From: Exophiala sp. HKRS030
Taxonomy: Eukaryota > Ascomycota > Eurotiomycetes > Chaetothyriales > Herpotrichiellaceae
Direction of reading: 5' to 3'
DNA length: 64,000 nt
Assembly: GCA_023897205.1 (NCBI GenBank)
Contig: JAHWDD010000001.1
Location: 1,736,001 to 1,800,000, forward strand
Part shown: positions 32,160-43,215 of the stretch, piece by piece
Layout of the letters: every line of letters starts with the position of its first letter
Numbering within the stretch: the stretch's first letter is position 1
Notes under the pieces: model-generated
Databases searched by the model: none
Told to the model about the DNA's origin: nothing
The model's input: the letters and a program-made list of their open reading frames with translations, nothing else
Position numbers and translations under genes: made by a program

Positions 32160-33668
32160 ATGGAACGTACTATGACCTCAACAAAGGCCCTTCAGGTAGC
32201 CGTCGTCGGGGCTGGGCCGGCCGGACTACTGCTGGCTCTCATCTTGGCTCAGAATGGGCTCATCGTGACTGTCCTCGAAGCAAACGATAAGGTCGATGAC
32301 AGACCGAGGGCGCTTCTCTATGGACCAGCCGCATCCCAGTATCTCTCACCCACCAACAGCGCACATTCAACCACCTGCTGACAGGAACTCTAGGGTCATA
32401 AAACGCGCAGGAATCCTCCACAAAGTTCTGAAGCGCGGGTTCTTGGTCAAGACCATGGCATGGAGAAAGCTGGGTGGCGAGAAGATCACGGAGATTGAGA
32501 ACATCGACACCCTTGACGTTCCTGACCACATGCTTGCGTATCCTCTGAACTCGCTTGCGGAGATGATTGTCGCCGAACTCGCGACACTGTCCAATGCAAG
32601 TATCCTGTGGTCCCACCGAGTCATCGGTGTGTCACAAAACGACGATCAGGTCTGGGCAGAAATCGATTGCCACGGTGAGAAACGGAGGATAGAGGCGGAT
32701 TTCCTGGTCGCGTGTGATGGTGCTCAAAGTGGCGTTCGGAAAGCTCTGTTTGGCCGAGACTTCCCTGGCTATAGTCTGGACAAACAGATGGTAACGACCA
32801 ATGTAGGTGGACGAAGACCTTGTTGCCGGTACGGGACGCGCTAATGATGAACCGTGCAGGTATACTACGACCTCGATAAATACGGCTGGTCTGATATCCA
32901 GTGGACCATCCATCCTGAGCATTGGTTCATCTCCATGAAGATCACAAAGGATGGATTGTGGCGCGTCGCCTATGGCGATGACGCTCGCTTTACCGAGGAG
33001 GAGCTCAGGCAGAGGCTTCCCGACAAGTTCCGCCAGATCCTCCCCGGCAATCCTGAGCCGGATCAATACAAGATCAAAACCATGGCCTTCTTCCGCATGC
33101 ATCAGAGATGTGCCCCGAAGATGAAGGTGGGAAGAGTCTTGCTCGGTGGAGATGCTGCGCACCTGTGCAATCCCATGTACGCTGCCCGGGCCCCCTCAAG
33201 GTCTCTGTTCAACAACTGCACGATGATGCTAACCGACCTCCAGGGGCGGCCTGGGTCTTACCGGCGGCATCGCCGACATGGGCAGCCTGGCCGACTGTCT
33301 TCTCGGGATCTATTCTGGCCAGGCGGACATGACCATACTAGACAAGTACGATGAGATGCGACGAAGAATCTATCGAGACGTCATCAATCCACTGTCCACC
33401 AAGAACATGGAGCGAATGAGCAAGGACGGCGAGTCAGTGCTGGCAGAAGACCCCTTTCTTCAGTTCGCAGCTGAAGCTGCGCAAAACCCAGAGGTGGCAG
33501 CGCAAATGTTCATGGTATGCGTTGCCGTCCATCATTCACGTCATCTGTACTAACATAGAACAAAAGCGGGATCTAGCCATGTCTTGCGACATGACACAGT
33601 TCTACCGACCTAGACAAGATCAGAAGCATTCACCTCATGCGAGAGATCGCGTGCAAAGCAATATCTGA
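32160..33668 (+). CDS. FAD-dependent aromatic-ring monooxygenase (PHBH/salicylate hydroxylase type)
   Basis: Five exons, 32160-32338, 32394-32802, 32860-33176, 33244-33514 and 33567-33668, give about 425 residues; ATG 32172 is an alternative start. The class A flavoprotein motifs are all present: GAGPAG (17-22), the DG motif in DFLVACDGAQ, and the GD motif GGDAAHLCNP followed by GGLGLTGGIAD across intron 3. Introns are 52-67 nt and restore these motifs exactly. The last acceptor (CAAAAG, 33566) was preferred over TAG at 33558 because the latter would stop after a few codons. There is no thioredoxin-like C-terminal domain, so it is shorter than phenol 2-monooxygenase. Likely hydroxylates an aromatic or quinone-like substrate using NAD(P)H and O2. 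Confidence 0.9.
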
Positions 33669-34545
33669 CTGAGGGCTTGGAAGCGCAGGATGACTTGCAT
33701 GATAGCTTCAAGTATGCAGCCCCCCCCCACCAACAACCGGGCTGCCGCGGCTTCATATAGGACATTGACAGCTATTCTATATTTCTATGCGTATCTGACA
33801 CACATACTCTGTTTATTTCCTGCCGATTCAAGACACGCACCCGGCTTTTCGGACCTACATACGCGCTCGAGGCTACGTGCTACGAGGCATAAAACATGAT
33901 ATGTATCTGGAAGGCCGCTACAATGGAGTTCTAGAACACTCTTTTGGATTTGACGCCGGTGTGCCCGATCAAGGGACCTTATCTACAGACCTTTCGAGTA
34001 TGACCATTCAGAGTTCACACCATTCTTCTTCCAATGCTCTCCCTTTCATGTGTAGATGTGTTCCATTTGCCAAACGCAATATCGACACCCTTCGTGCTTG
34101 ACGTGTTCTACGAGACGGTATAGCATACTCATATGCTGAACTTGCCGACAATCTTCCAACTCGACAAATTTCGCAGAGATGGAATTTAGCCAATCTATCT
34201 CGGTTTCCTCGACGAACATCAGCTTGAGAAATCTCTATTCATGGACCAGTTGAGAGAACACGATGACCGTGAGGTCGATCTCGGCTTTATAAACTACCTG
34301 GTGTCTATCCTCTTTTTTGAACCACCACCATCCACTAAACAATCACTAGGGTTCAAACGCAGCCACGTGAAACTGATGGTTTGAGAACGGACTCTTGAGA
34401 TTATAACTGCTGAGGGAAGTTCGGAAAGACCGAGGATTTGTTTAGCACGGACGTACCGAACGCAGTGTAGTGAGCCAGATATCCAACGAGGGAATGGTCT
34501 ACGCTTTGGTTCCGGGTGATATAAAAGTAAACCCCTTCTACGTCA
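33669..34545. other. convergent intergenic region
   Basis: No convincing gene in about 880 bp. A C8 tract occurs at 33720-33728, and the rest is A+T-rich with short unrelated reading frames. Confidence 0.5.
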
Positions 34546-35613
34546 CTACTCCTGGACATGTACATGTGTCTTGGTGACCCTCTTGGCATCGCGATACGCG
34601 TCCAGCACCTCATTGACCTTGTCCGCGCTCAAGCCTTTGAGGATGGTAAACTCGGTCGGCCTGATCTTCTTCTCGACCAAGTAACGGGGCAAGTGCTCCC
34701 AGAACGGCTTGCACAGGTCCGGCCTGAAGTGACTGGCGCCGAAGACGTTGATCAGCTCCCAACCGGCCTTCTTAGGCTTGACCTGGGTCTCATCGACGGG
34801 GCCCAGGGGCAGGAGGCGGGCTAACTTGCCCTTTTTCGTGTTCGACAACGAGTTGACGCCGATGCTCTGCGTCGAAGGTGGATTGATCGCGTCGTAGGCG
34901 TAGATCAACTCGTCGCCCACGACGTCGCGGATCCTGGCCGTCACCTCGTCCGGCGAGCCGTGGCGATTGACGAAATGGGTCGCGCCGTACGACTTCAGCA
35001 CCGCCTCGTCGCCGCCGACGACGACGACGCGACCGACGCCCGCCAGCGCGGCGAGCTGGACGCCGAACTTGCCACAGTTGCTGCCTCCACCGATGATCAA
35101 GAGCGTCGTTCCTCTGTGGTCAAAGGTCGACGCTTCGGGCGTCCAGGGTGCGGGAAGGCCCAGGCCGTGCGACGAGTCGAAGAGGGCCACCAACGGAGCC
35201 AGGATGTTGACGGGGATGGTGGCGGCCTCGTCGTCGCTCATACCGTCGGGCACCTTTGCGCTGTGGTCCACGTCCACGACGGCGTATTGCTGGAGTCCGG
35301 TCTGGACGATCGGGGGCGCAAACCCCGCCTGGTAGAAGACGTGGTCGCCCGGCGAGTATTTGGTGGCGCCTCCTTGCCCGAGCGCCGTGACTTCCCCGAC
35401 GACGTCGTTGGCCAAGACGGCGGGGAGGGCGTCTTTGACGAAGAGGCCGTCGTCTCGCGCCTTGTGATCGTGAGGGTTGATGCCGGCCACGATGACCTTG
35501 ATCTGCACCTGGCCCGGGCCGGGCTGGGGGACAGGCCAGTCATTGACCAGTGTCACTGGCTTCCCAAGCTCGGTGACAATCAGGGCCTTTTGTGTCTTCT
35601 GAGGAGGAGCCAT
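34546..35613 (-). CDS. medium-chain dehydrogenase/enoyl reductase-like protein
   Basis: Single exon, 355 residues from ATG 35613. The GroES-like domain has GINPHDHKARD, and the cofactor-binding motif is IIGGGSNCGKFGVQLA (glycines about 175-181). These are typical of the fungal CipB/ToxD-like MDR group, which includes trans-acting enoyl reductases and quinone reductases. Zinc ligands are absent. Codons end mostly in C or G, which also creates a long antisense reading frame. It closes the accessory region before the NOG1 gene. Membership in the upstream cluster is uncertain. Confidence 0.92.
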   Translation of the reverse strand: MAPPQKTQKALIVTELGKPVTLVNDWPVPQPGPGQVQIKVIVAGINPHDHKARDDGLFVKDALPAVLANDVVGEVTALGQGGATKYSPGDHVFYQAGFAPPIVQTGLQQYAVVDVDHSAKVPDGMSDDEAATIPVNILAPLVALFDSSHGLGLPAPWTPEASTFDHRGTTLLIIGGGSNCGKFGVQLAALAGVGRVVVVGGDEAVLKSYGATHFVNRHGSPDEVTARIRDVVGDELIYAYDAINPPSTQSIGVNSLSNTKKGKLARLLPLGPVDETQVKPKKAGWELINVFGASHFRPDLCKPFWEHLPRYLVEKKIRPTEFTILKGLSADKVNEVLDAYRDAKRVTKTHVHVQE

Positions 35614-36436
35614 GGTGGTGGTGAGTGAGATTGGAAAAAAAGGTGGGATGGTTCGGTAGGTATCTGGGATAGGTCAATCAGTCAGGCCGTCTTATATATG
35701 TGCAGCCAAAATAGCGATTTTCCTGAATGAAGAACCCCCCCGTTGGAATAGAAAGTTTCGCACTCGAGGTCAAACGTTGGTCTCCAGTGAGATACAAGTA
35801 GCATTTATAAGCAGCTTATTTTCCTTTTCTTGCAGGCGAATCCTGTCGATCTGACCGGTCAGGTTCGCTTTGTCTAGCCTCCCTTTCCCTTTCACCCAAA
35901 CATGGATGCGCTCCTTTCTTCTCGGAATCATCAAGCTGAAATTCGCCGAGTTCAATGGACTACACCTGGGGACGAAAGTTCGACGACGTAGAGCAGTCAG
36001 TACGGACAAGTAACGGACGGAGCAGTGTCGAAAAGGCTGGCGAGGCTGGTCCGGCCGAGGAGGGACCCGCAAGTACAAGTACGAGCACGAGTACGATCCG
36101 GACCGTCCATGGATCATGACCGTGCAAAATACTCGTGGCTACCTACCTAGATATAGTGGTCACTACAACTCATGAGCTACTATCGAGTGAAGTTGGGCGT
36201 GTTGGACACTTGATCATCGTACGGGAAGAAGTCGTCTTGTTTGATATTTTCCGAAGTTTCGACCGACAGCCTGAGAAGTAGACAAATACCTATTGAAACC
36301 TCTTGACATTCTGAGAAATTCCCAAGTTGACCAAACCCGCCCAAGGCAAGGAATAAAAAACCAAAGACTCCGAACACAAACAGGCATGATGTAATTAGCT
36401 CCTCATCAATCATTATTTCCAGCTAAAAGCACGCGT
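35614..36436. other. intergenic, dehydrogenase promoter and NOG1 3' flank
   Basis: About 820 bp with no convincing gene. A 77-codon leftward frame (36413-36180) with one hydrophobic stretch sits in the NOG1 3' flank and is not supported. CTACCTACCTAG occurs at 36139-36150. Confidence 0.5.
35692..35699 (-). promoter_or_regulatory. TATA box
   Basis: On the minus strand this reads TATATAAG, a near-consensus TATA box, about 80 bp upstream of the dehydrogenase ATG at 35613. Confidence 0.5.
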
Positions 36437-38468
36437 CTATCTTGACCTCGTCGAACCTTGCTTTCTCTTGCCCTTGATCAAATGGGCTGGTAGAGACGCA
36501 GTCTCATGACGATCAGCTTCACCTTGTCTCGCCATACGGTTCATCTTTCTCTGACTCAACTTGGCCATGCGAGAAGCCTTCTCCCGCGTAGCTGGGTCTG
36601 TGACCCCTGTGGCGCTGGCGCCCAATCCGTCAGTCAATCTATTCGTCTTCGGTGCCCTCGACAATGCCTTGACTCTAGCCGAAGGCGTATCGATCTCCAT
36701 GTCATCACCGGCCGTCGAACGAGCAGGAGCATTGCGGATCTGGGCTCGGGCTCGATCGGTAGCAGAAGAAGCGTCCAAACCAATCGAGTTGAGATGTTTC
36801 TCCATCTGCCCTAAGGTTCGCGATTTCTTCGCGCGAGGAATCTGGGCTTTATTCTTGAGACTCTTCTTCATCCTCGCTTCGTTCATGATCAATGTGCGCT
36901 TGTTGCGAATCAATTCAGCCTTCATGTGAATCTCTGCCTCTTCTTCATCGTCCATACTATCACTCTCATCGTAAAATCCTTCTTGGGTCAACCTTTCCTC
37001 TTCGGCTTCGAGGGCAGCTAGCTTCTCCTCGATCTCGGGGTCAACGTAATCTGCAACGTTCTTGCCATTGAAAAATTCTGGAACCTTGTCGTGCTTCCAT
37101 TCTGGATCTGCCAAGTCATAAAACTTCTTGAGGTCGATGTTGTACACACCAGCACCGCCCTCTTCCTCCTCGAGGTCGCGTTCCAGCCTTCTCCTCTCCG
37201 GGTCAGACTTGTCATACTTCTTGTGGGTGCCATTCTTGACGGCTTCGGGAATATATGTTTCACTGACTGCGCCTTCCATGGGTCTCGCGACGTGGATCCT
37301 AGCGAGAAGGTCTCCAAGGCGACCAGATGGAGCATCGGCCGTGGCAGGCTGTGAGGCTTGACCAGCCTTGAGCTTGGCTGCAACACGTTCGGCAACGAGT
37401 CGATCGCAGACGGTATTCTTAACTTCTTGAACGCCTTCATTGGTGATGCAAGACAGTTGAAGGAGTTCGGTGTTGGAGTTCTGAGTGAGGAGATCTTGTA
37501 ACTGTTGTTGTAATTCTGGGTCGAGATCTTCTGGCTTGGTCACATCGGTCTTGTTGACCACGATGAAGACCAACTTGTTGGCGAAGAGTGGCTTGATTGA
37601 AGTGAAAAGAGCCATCTGTGCCGACACGGAGTATCCGCACTGTTCTGAGAGATCCATGAAATACAAGATGGCCGACCTCAAGTGGGCAATGGCAGTGATC
37701 GATTGCATTTCAATGGTGTTCATTTCTTCGAGTGGATGATCAAGAATACCAGGAGTATCAATGGCTTGGAAACGCAGGTACTTGTAGTCGAAGTGTCCAA
37801 CAAAAAGTGACTTCGTGGTGAAAGCGTAGGGCTGTACGTCGACATCGGCTCGAGTGACCGACTTGAGGAAACTGGATTTTCCGACATTTGGGTATCCGCA
37901 GATGAGGAGAGTCCGAGTATTAGGGTCGATGCTGGGCAAACGTCCAAGATGTTGTCGTACTTGCTCCAAATATACCAAGGGATCTTTCAGTCTTTTACAG
38001 ATTGTGGCCATACGACCAAGCGCCGCCCGCTTCAAGGATTTGCATTGGAACAATGACTGTGCGTACTTCAGCAGTCTGACATAGTCTCTTGCCACAGTCT
38101 CGATCAATCGCTTGGCTGTCGATAATGTGCCCAACGCGATTCTGAAATGATCGGCATCGTAGAGTGTATTCAAAAGATCTTTGTGAAAAGGATGAATGTC
38201 TTGGAGGCGGGGGAATCCCTCGAGAATTGCCTGCAGCTTTTCGCAGAAGGTCTCCGAGGTAAACTTGACTTTTCTAGTATAGAAACCTGATGAGCGATTA
38301 GTATAAGAGCGGTGAATCTCGCCATGAAAAGGCCGTACCTCGAATTCTGCTGATTTTGAAACCGGCTCGAATCTGAGTGGGTAGTCGTCGCTGTGTTCGG
38401 CTAAGAACGATATCGATAAACTCCTGGGATGTTGGAACAGGGGCAATGTCCTTCCAAGTGGTCTTCAT
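36437..38468 (-). CDS. NOG1: nucleolar GTP-binding protein 1 (60S ribosome assembly GTPase)
   Basis: Two exons, 38468-38339 and 38286-36437, give about 659 residues, close to yeast Nog1 (647). The N-terminus [12 protein letters not shown] is the conserved start of the family, and the 52-nt intron falls within the [12 protein letters not shown] segment. The GTPase motifs are G1 GYPNVGKSS (174-182), G3 DTPG (220-223) and G4 NKTD. The NOG1 C-terminal domain, with basic, Lys/Arg-rich tails, follows. The protein acts in the nucleolus on late-nucleolar pre-60S particles. This is the first clearly essential core gene when reading the window from the left. Confidence 0.97.
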
Positions 38469-38909
38469 CTTGTCAACTGGCCGAACGATCGGACCGTGGT
38501 GTCGCAGTTGAAGTGGCGGTTGCAGAACAGAAATGTTCAAACGGCTGCCGTATCGACAAGACAAAATTTCAGAAGAATTTCTTATCGGCTGCAAGGAAGG
38601 TAAGCCGATATCAACACCACTCTTGGCACGCCAGTGTGCGCTTGCCGAGTTTTGATTGGGCGGCAACGCCACGGTAGCATTGCTAGTATTCCATCCTTCG
38701 AATCCATCTTTTTGCTGGTCCATGGTGTCGTCTACCTCGTACTCATACTTGTGGAAATCCGAAAGTTGAGTCACGATCAATGCAAGAAAGATGTTCTTGT
38801 CATCTTGCCTTTTATTGCAGCAGTGGTTCAAATACAAGTAGTCTCTACTGCGGCTTTTCTAACCTGGCCATTCTTGATCGATGCACACAACTTTTCTCTT
38901 TACACAGCC
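38469..38909. promoter_or_regulatory. divergent promoter, NOG1/GNAT
   Basis: About 440 bp between divergent starts. Reading frames extend into it from both genes but lack conserved residues, so I treat it as a shared promoter and 5' UTRs. Confidence 0.5.
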
Positions 38910-39506
38910 ATGAAAACGACTCGTCCTGTCTTCCCAGTACCGGCATCGCCCATTAAAACTCTTCGTTTACTTCTTCGCCCCGTTCGGCAATCAGATCTTA
39001 CTGGCTTTCACATCTTGCGCACTCAGCCAGAGGTGATGAAATGGACGAGTCAGGGCAGACCAGACCTGGATGAGCAGGCCACTCAGGCCTGGATGAACCT
39101 GTTTCTACCACCAAATGATGCTGTCACTTTCAACTTTGCCATCGAAGAAATGTCAAAGCCCGGGGAGGTCATCGGGATCATGGGATGTTATATTGCGGAG
39201 CCGCCAGAAGTCGGGTACATGCTTGTCAAAGAAGTTTGGGGGATGGGTTACGCCACTGAAGCTTTGGAAGGTTGGCTGCACGCATACTGGCAATTACCCA
39301 GAAAAGAAGTGGTGATCGGAGACGATGTTGATGACGATACTTTCATCGCAGAGACTTTAGCGGCAGATGTCGTTGAAGAAAACGTCGCGAGCGCGCGCAT
39401 ATTGGCTCGATATGGTTTCGACGCGATATCGGAAGAGATGATCGAAGAGCATGGCCAGATGATCAAGCTCAATCATCTCGCTCTTCGTCGGCCGGAAACA
39501 TCATGA
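38910..39506 (+). CDS. GNAT-family N-acetyltransferase
   Basis: Single exon, 198 residues from ATG 38910. The frame stays open upstream, but the residues there look non-coding. LRLLLRPVRQSDL begins the RimJ/RimL-like Acetyltransf_3 fold, and GYMLVKEVWGMGYATEAL is the acetyl-CoA binding motif (Q/R-x-x-G-x-G/A region, here WGMGYAT). The C-terminus has ENVASARILARYGF. It should transfer an acetyl group to a small molecule or N-terminus. Its stop codon lies only 22 bp from that of the convergent DHODH gene, so the transcripts probably overlap. Confidence 0.9.
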   Translation: MKTTRPVFPVPASPIKTLRLLLRPVRQSDLTGFHILRTQPEVMKWTSQGRPDLDEQATQAWMNLFLPPNDAVTFNFAIEEMSKPGEVIGIMGCYIAEPPEVGYMLVKEVWGMGYATEALEGWLHAYWQLPRKEVVIGDDVDDDTFIAETLAADVVEENVASARILARYGFDAISEEMIEEHGQMIKLNHLALRRPETS

Positions 39507-39528
39507 TATGCTCCGAGTCAGACAGACA

Positions 39529-41379
39529 TCATTCCTGAGAATTCGATCGCCTCTCTTCTGTTTGCCGCCTCATTTCTGCGCGCATCTCATCTTTGATGCG
39601 TGAGATCGTGCCAATACCACCGTAAACCAGAGCTGTATATACCATGGCAACGCTAGCACCTGCGTTGAGCACATCCAGAGCCTGCTTGCCATTGGTGATG
39701 CCACCTGTCGCGAAAATCACTTTCGGTTCATCGTTCGAGGCCAGATGGATAGGTTCTTCCATTTTTTCAAGTGCCTCACGTTGTTCTCTGGGAGGCAGCC
39801 GTTCTATGGCTGCCTGAATCGCTCTTAGACGTTCTATCTGGCTCTCTTGCTGGTCGGAGGAGTCGACAGGCTCAGCATTTACACCTACCAGAGAGTCCTG
39901 TTCATCTTGGGGTTTATCGTAGAACCGTTCTTGGGGTAGTTTCAATAAGGGCTGCTTTTCCGAACTCGTCTCCTCAGCAATCGGGGTGACTGGAACAACT
40001 CCTGTATCTACAGAGGTGGTAACGCTGTCCGGTGTTGAATCCTCTTTCGAGCCAGACGCACTCGCTAGCTCATCTTTTATCTTCGCAGCCTCGGCTTGCA
40101 GAGCACTGGGAGAATGTAGCACGGGTTCGAGCTCCGCAGGTTTCTCCTCGAGGAGTTTTCTGTATCTCTTTACCAAAGACAAAGTCCTATCGAAGAGATG
40201 TGGGCCAGAGAAGCCACCAGTTTCGAGAAGATGTTGTTCCTCCAATGGCGACAGACTTCCCAAATGAGGCATTGGGCCTGGTCGTCGGTTGGTCGTGTTA
40301 CCTACAATAACTCCGTCAACCCCAGCTGCCCAAACAGCGTCGCATATACCAGAGATCTGGGCATCTGAATCCTCATCAGGGCTGACCTTGACCATGACGG
40401 CAGGTCTGGTCTTCCTGTCTACCGAACGTGCAGCATCCACAACGCCTGTGAGGATCTTCTGGAGCTTGTCCGATTGTTGAAGCGATCGAAGACCTGGAGT
40501 GTTGGGGCTGGAGACATTGACAACCAGGATGTCAGCGTAAGGACCCAGAGTATTAACACAGTATACGTAGTCCTTGGTTACAGCATCAACGTCATCCTCA
40601 GGGGTGATTTTGTTTTTGGCGATGTTAATGGCGAGCAATTTTCCAGGGGTTAGACTTCCAGGTGGAACACCAGCAATTCCATCCAATACTGCTTGTTCGG
40701 CAGCAGCATCATGACCCAGTCCAAGACGGTATGCAAACTTTCTCACTCGGTCTCGTAGCCGCATAGCAACATGATCTGCCCCTTCGGAATTCAAACCATA
40801 TCTATTAATCATGGCTTGCTGAGAAGTCAAGCGGAAGACTCGAGGCTTGTCATTGCCAGATTGTGGCAAAGGAGTCGTTCCTCCAATTTCGACAATGGCT
40901 GGGCCCGATGCGAACAGAGGGTCGGGGATATCAGCATGTTTGTCCATACCGGCCGATGTGGCTATTGGGTTGCGAATCATGCGACCGAATACTTCCACCT
41001 CGAGATCGCCAGCCTTGTCGGGATCCCCTCGCTCTCTAGGATAAAGGCCGAGATCCCAGAGAGACCTCAAGACCTGGTTAGCTGCATGATGAGCTTCCTC
41101 CGGGTCGGGGTAGATCCATCTCAGGGCAGGGATGACAACGTATCGATGGACACTGGCCCTGGTGTCTGTGACGTAGACAAAGATGATACCCAAACCTAGG
41201 ACCAGGGTTGAACCGTAGAAGAAGTTTAAGATCCTGGAACCACCAGTCGATGCGGTCTGAGCAGTGGAATTGTGTCTTCGTATCGAATGTGCAGCAAATC
41301 GGGGCTTAGCGAAAGTCGGTCGAGTAAATACTCGTCCTTGGTGAGGTCTGAAAAGCAGCCTAGATGTCGGGAGCTTCAT
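39529..41379 (-). CDS. URA9: dihydroorotate dehydrogenase (quinone), mitochondrial
   Basis: Single exon, about 616 residues from ATG 41379. An Arg/Ser-rich presequence (1-45) and a membrane anchor (about 51-70) target the inner mitochondrial membrane. The class-2 core has ATSAGMDKHA for FMN binding, the nucleophile motif VNVSSPNTPGL (287-297) and the C-terminal FATGGITNGKQAL/YTAL phosphate site. It oxidises dihydroorotate to orotate in pyrimidine synthesis and passes electrons to ubiquinone. It is much longer than the human enzyme (395 aa) because of a Ser/Glu/Gln-rich insertion of about 130 residues (roughly 415-545) just before the C-terminal FMN site. The symbol follows budding-yeast class-2 usage in non-Saccharomyces fungi. 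Confidence 0.95.
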   Translation of the reverse strand: MKLPTSRLLFRPHQGRVFTRPTFAKPRFAAHSIRRHNSTAQTASTGGSRILNFFYGSTLVLGLGIIFVYVTDTRASVHRYVVIPALRWIYPDPEEAHHAANQVLRSLWDLGLYPRERGDPDKAGDLEVEVFGRMIRNPIATSAGMDKHADIPDPLFASGPAIVEIGGTTPLPQSGNDKPRVFRLTSQQAMINRYGLNSEGADHVAMRLRDRVRKFAYRLGLGHDAAAEQAVLDGIAGVPPGSLTPGKLLAINIAKNKITPEDDVDAVTKDYVYCVNTLGPYADILVVNVSSPNTPGLRSLQQSDKLQKILTGVVDAARSVDRKTRPAVMVKVSPDEDSDAQISGICDAVWAAGVDGVIVGNTTNRRPGPMPHLGSLSPLEEQHLLETGGFSGPHLFDRTLSLVKRYRKLLEEKPAELEPVLHSPSALQAEAAKIKDELASASGSKEDSTPDSVTTSVDTGVVPVTPIAEETSSEKQPLLKLPQERFYDKPQDEQDSLVGVNAEPVDSSDQQESQIERLRAIQAAIERLPPREQREALEKMEEPIHLASNDEPKVIFATGGITNGKQALDVLNAGASVAMVYTALVYGGIGTISRIKDEMRAEMRRQTEERRSNSQE

Positions 41380-43215
41380 GATGGACAATTTAGGAAATGA
41401 AGATCAAGAAAAGAGCTTTGTAGTGGTTTTTCATCCCTCAGACTTCCTAGAGCACCTGGAAGAAGGGCGACCTTTGGCGTGAGTTGGGCTGGGATGTGGT
41501 TGAATGTTGATCGTGGCAGTAGAAAGTCGGGTTCGAAGCTGTCGTGAATTAGAAAATCATGATTGGACGAGCGAAACGAGGACAAAAGTGCTGCCGCTTT
41601 TACATTACACGTGACCGATACTTCTCTCCGTTGGCGCCCGTTTCTGTTTTATTCTCTCTCGATTCTTCGTTTCAAAAGAAAAGAGCCATCCTCATACGAT
41701 TCTCTGCACGAAGATCACGAGGTTCCATGACCTTCTGGTCACGCTGCCTCGCTTCACACAAGCCCCTCGCTCGAGAACGACGAAGCTTCCGTGCTAGAAG
41801 ACACTGATCTTTGCTTCCAAGTGCCGAATGCAAGTAGCACTTGAAGGGCCTGAGTTTAGCTAATCTCAACGCGATGGATCTGTGTCTTGATCGATTTTTG
41901 GTTCGATCAGTTGTGACACTTGTCTGTTGCTTCTTCACCCTTCATATAGTCGAGTAGAAGACACAGTGAGCCTGTCTTTGTTTCCAACGGCGAAGTACTA
42001 AACCATATATCACGGACATGCGAACCAATTGACGATGCGGCCATATTCGCCTTAGATGATTGAGACCGTGAGTCTGCCGCTTGTGCTTACCACAAAAAGC
42101 ACAAATACGAAGCCATGGAAAGCCCAGACCTGCACCAGGCGAGAGTCGTCAGCTCCAAGGCAATAGCCAAGGCGTACAAGAAGTTCTCCCATGCATATCT
42201 CATGATGTTATGGTCAGGTGGAAAACAGCCAAGTCTAGGGTTTTGGGCTGAGCGTGTGCTTTGTGCCCTGTGCATATGGTGAGAAGTGTTTGGGTCAATC
42301 CCATATCCTCATCATCGTCGAGCCGGGTGCGCGACTTGGAGCATCCGAAAATCCGGGGTCAACCGGAAAATGTCGCATCCAAGGAATATTCTGGACCCTG
42401 TCCCCCGACCGGCCAACAATACGGATACGTCAAGGTCGACCAACCCCATCTTAAGGAACCCGAACGCCGATTAAATGCCCTTGCACACATTGTGTCTAAT
42501 TATACAACCCGAGCACCAATGATTTTTCTCATGTGTGGTTTAGCTCTAGCCTGGGCCATCTTGTGACAATAACGAGAGAAGCCAACGCTCAACATGGTTC
42601 GAAGAGAGCCTCACAAGGCAGACAGAGTTGTCTTCGACTTATTTCAAGTACATTCGATCAATTTCATACTTATATTATTATCTTGCCCTGTGATCCTTTG
42701 TGTCACTTTCATGCTCCGCGAAACAACTGCCGAAAGAGTTACTGTACATATATCTCACCGCTTGCTGACATAATTCCACTCCACGATCAACGTCGTGTTC
42801 AAGGCCTCAGTGAACAAGCATTGACCACACGAAAAACTTCAGACCCGGCAGCCTCGAGCGTCAGGCCCAGAACAGCGAAGACCAACGATCAGCGACTCGC
42901 AACTCCCGCTGACGCATCATCTAACTCATCAGCATCAGCTTGTACAACTGCACAGCCCTTTTCCGTGCGCATCCGAGCTGGCGAACCAACCACCAGTCAA
43001 CGGGGCTCACTCTGAACAGTCAACCCCTTGACTTATCCACACATCGTAATTGTGGCCCCTTGCTTCACCAGTGTGCTCGTAAGTGCATCCGACTTCACAA
43101 TTTTATATATCCTCCACAGGTCAGCCCCGACTTACTCTTTTCTGTCCACTTTTCGCTTTCTTGTCCCTCCCCAAGCACCTTTTCCTCAAGAGCACACCTC
43201 GATACTCCGGAAGCA
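41380..43215. promoter_or_regulatory. long divergent intergenic region
   Basis: About 1.8 kb between DHODH and the next rightward gene. Short frames occur on both strands but have no motif. TTTTATATATCC near 43102-43113, about 105 bp upstream of ATG 43216, may be a TATA element. I see nothing else specific. Confidence 0.5.

Noticed and set aside
34320..34380. GGGTTCAAACGC as a tRNA T-loop
   Set aside because: No acceptor or anticodon stem can be paired around it, and no other tRNA-like T-loop in the window has partners.
18812..35613. Classical secondary-metabolite biosynthetic cluster
   Set aside because: No polyketide synthase, peptide synthetase, terpene cyclase or prenyltransferase is in the window, so only an accessory oxidative cluster can be supported.
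34960..35628. 222-codon rightward frame opposite the medium-chain dehydrogenase
   Set aside because: Same codon-bias effect; no family features, and the sense gene is clear.
36180..36413. 77-codon leftward frame with one hydrophobic stretch
   Set aside because: It lies within the probable NOG1 3' UTR, has no recognisable relatives, and a chance frame of this length is expected.
38634..38909. Upstream extension of the GNAT frame
   Set aside because: The frame is open, but the family domain begins just after ATG 38910 and the upstream residues lie in the NOG1 divergent promoter.
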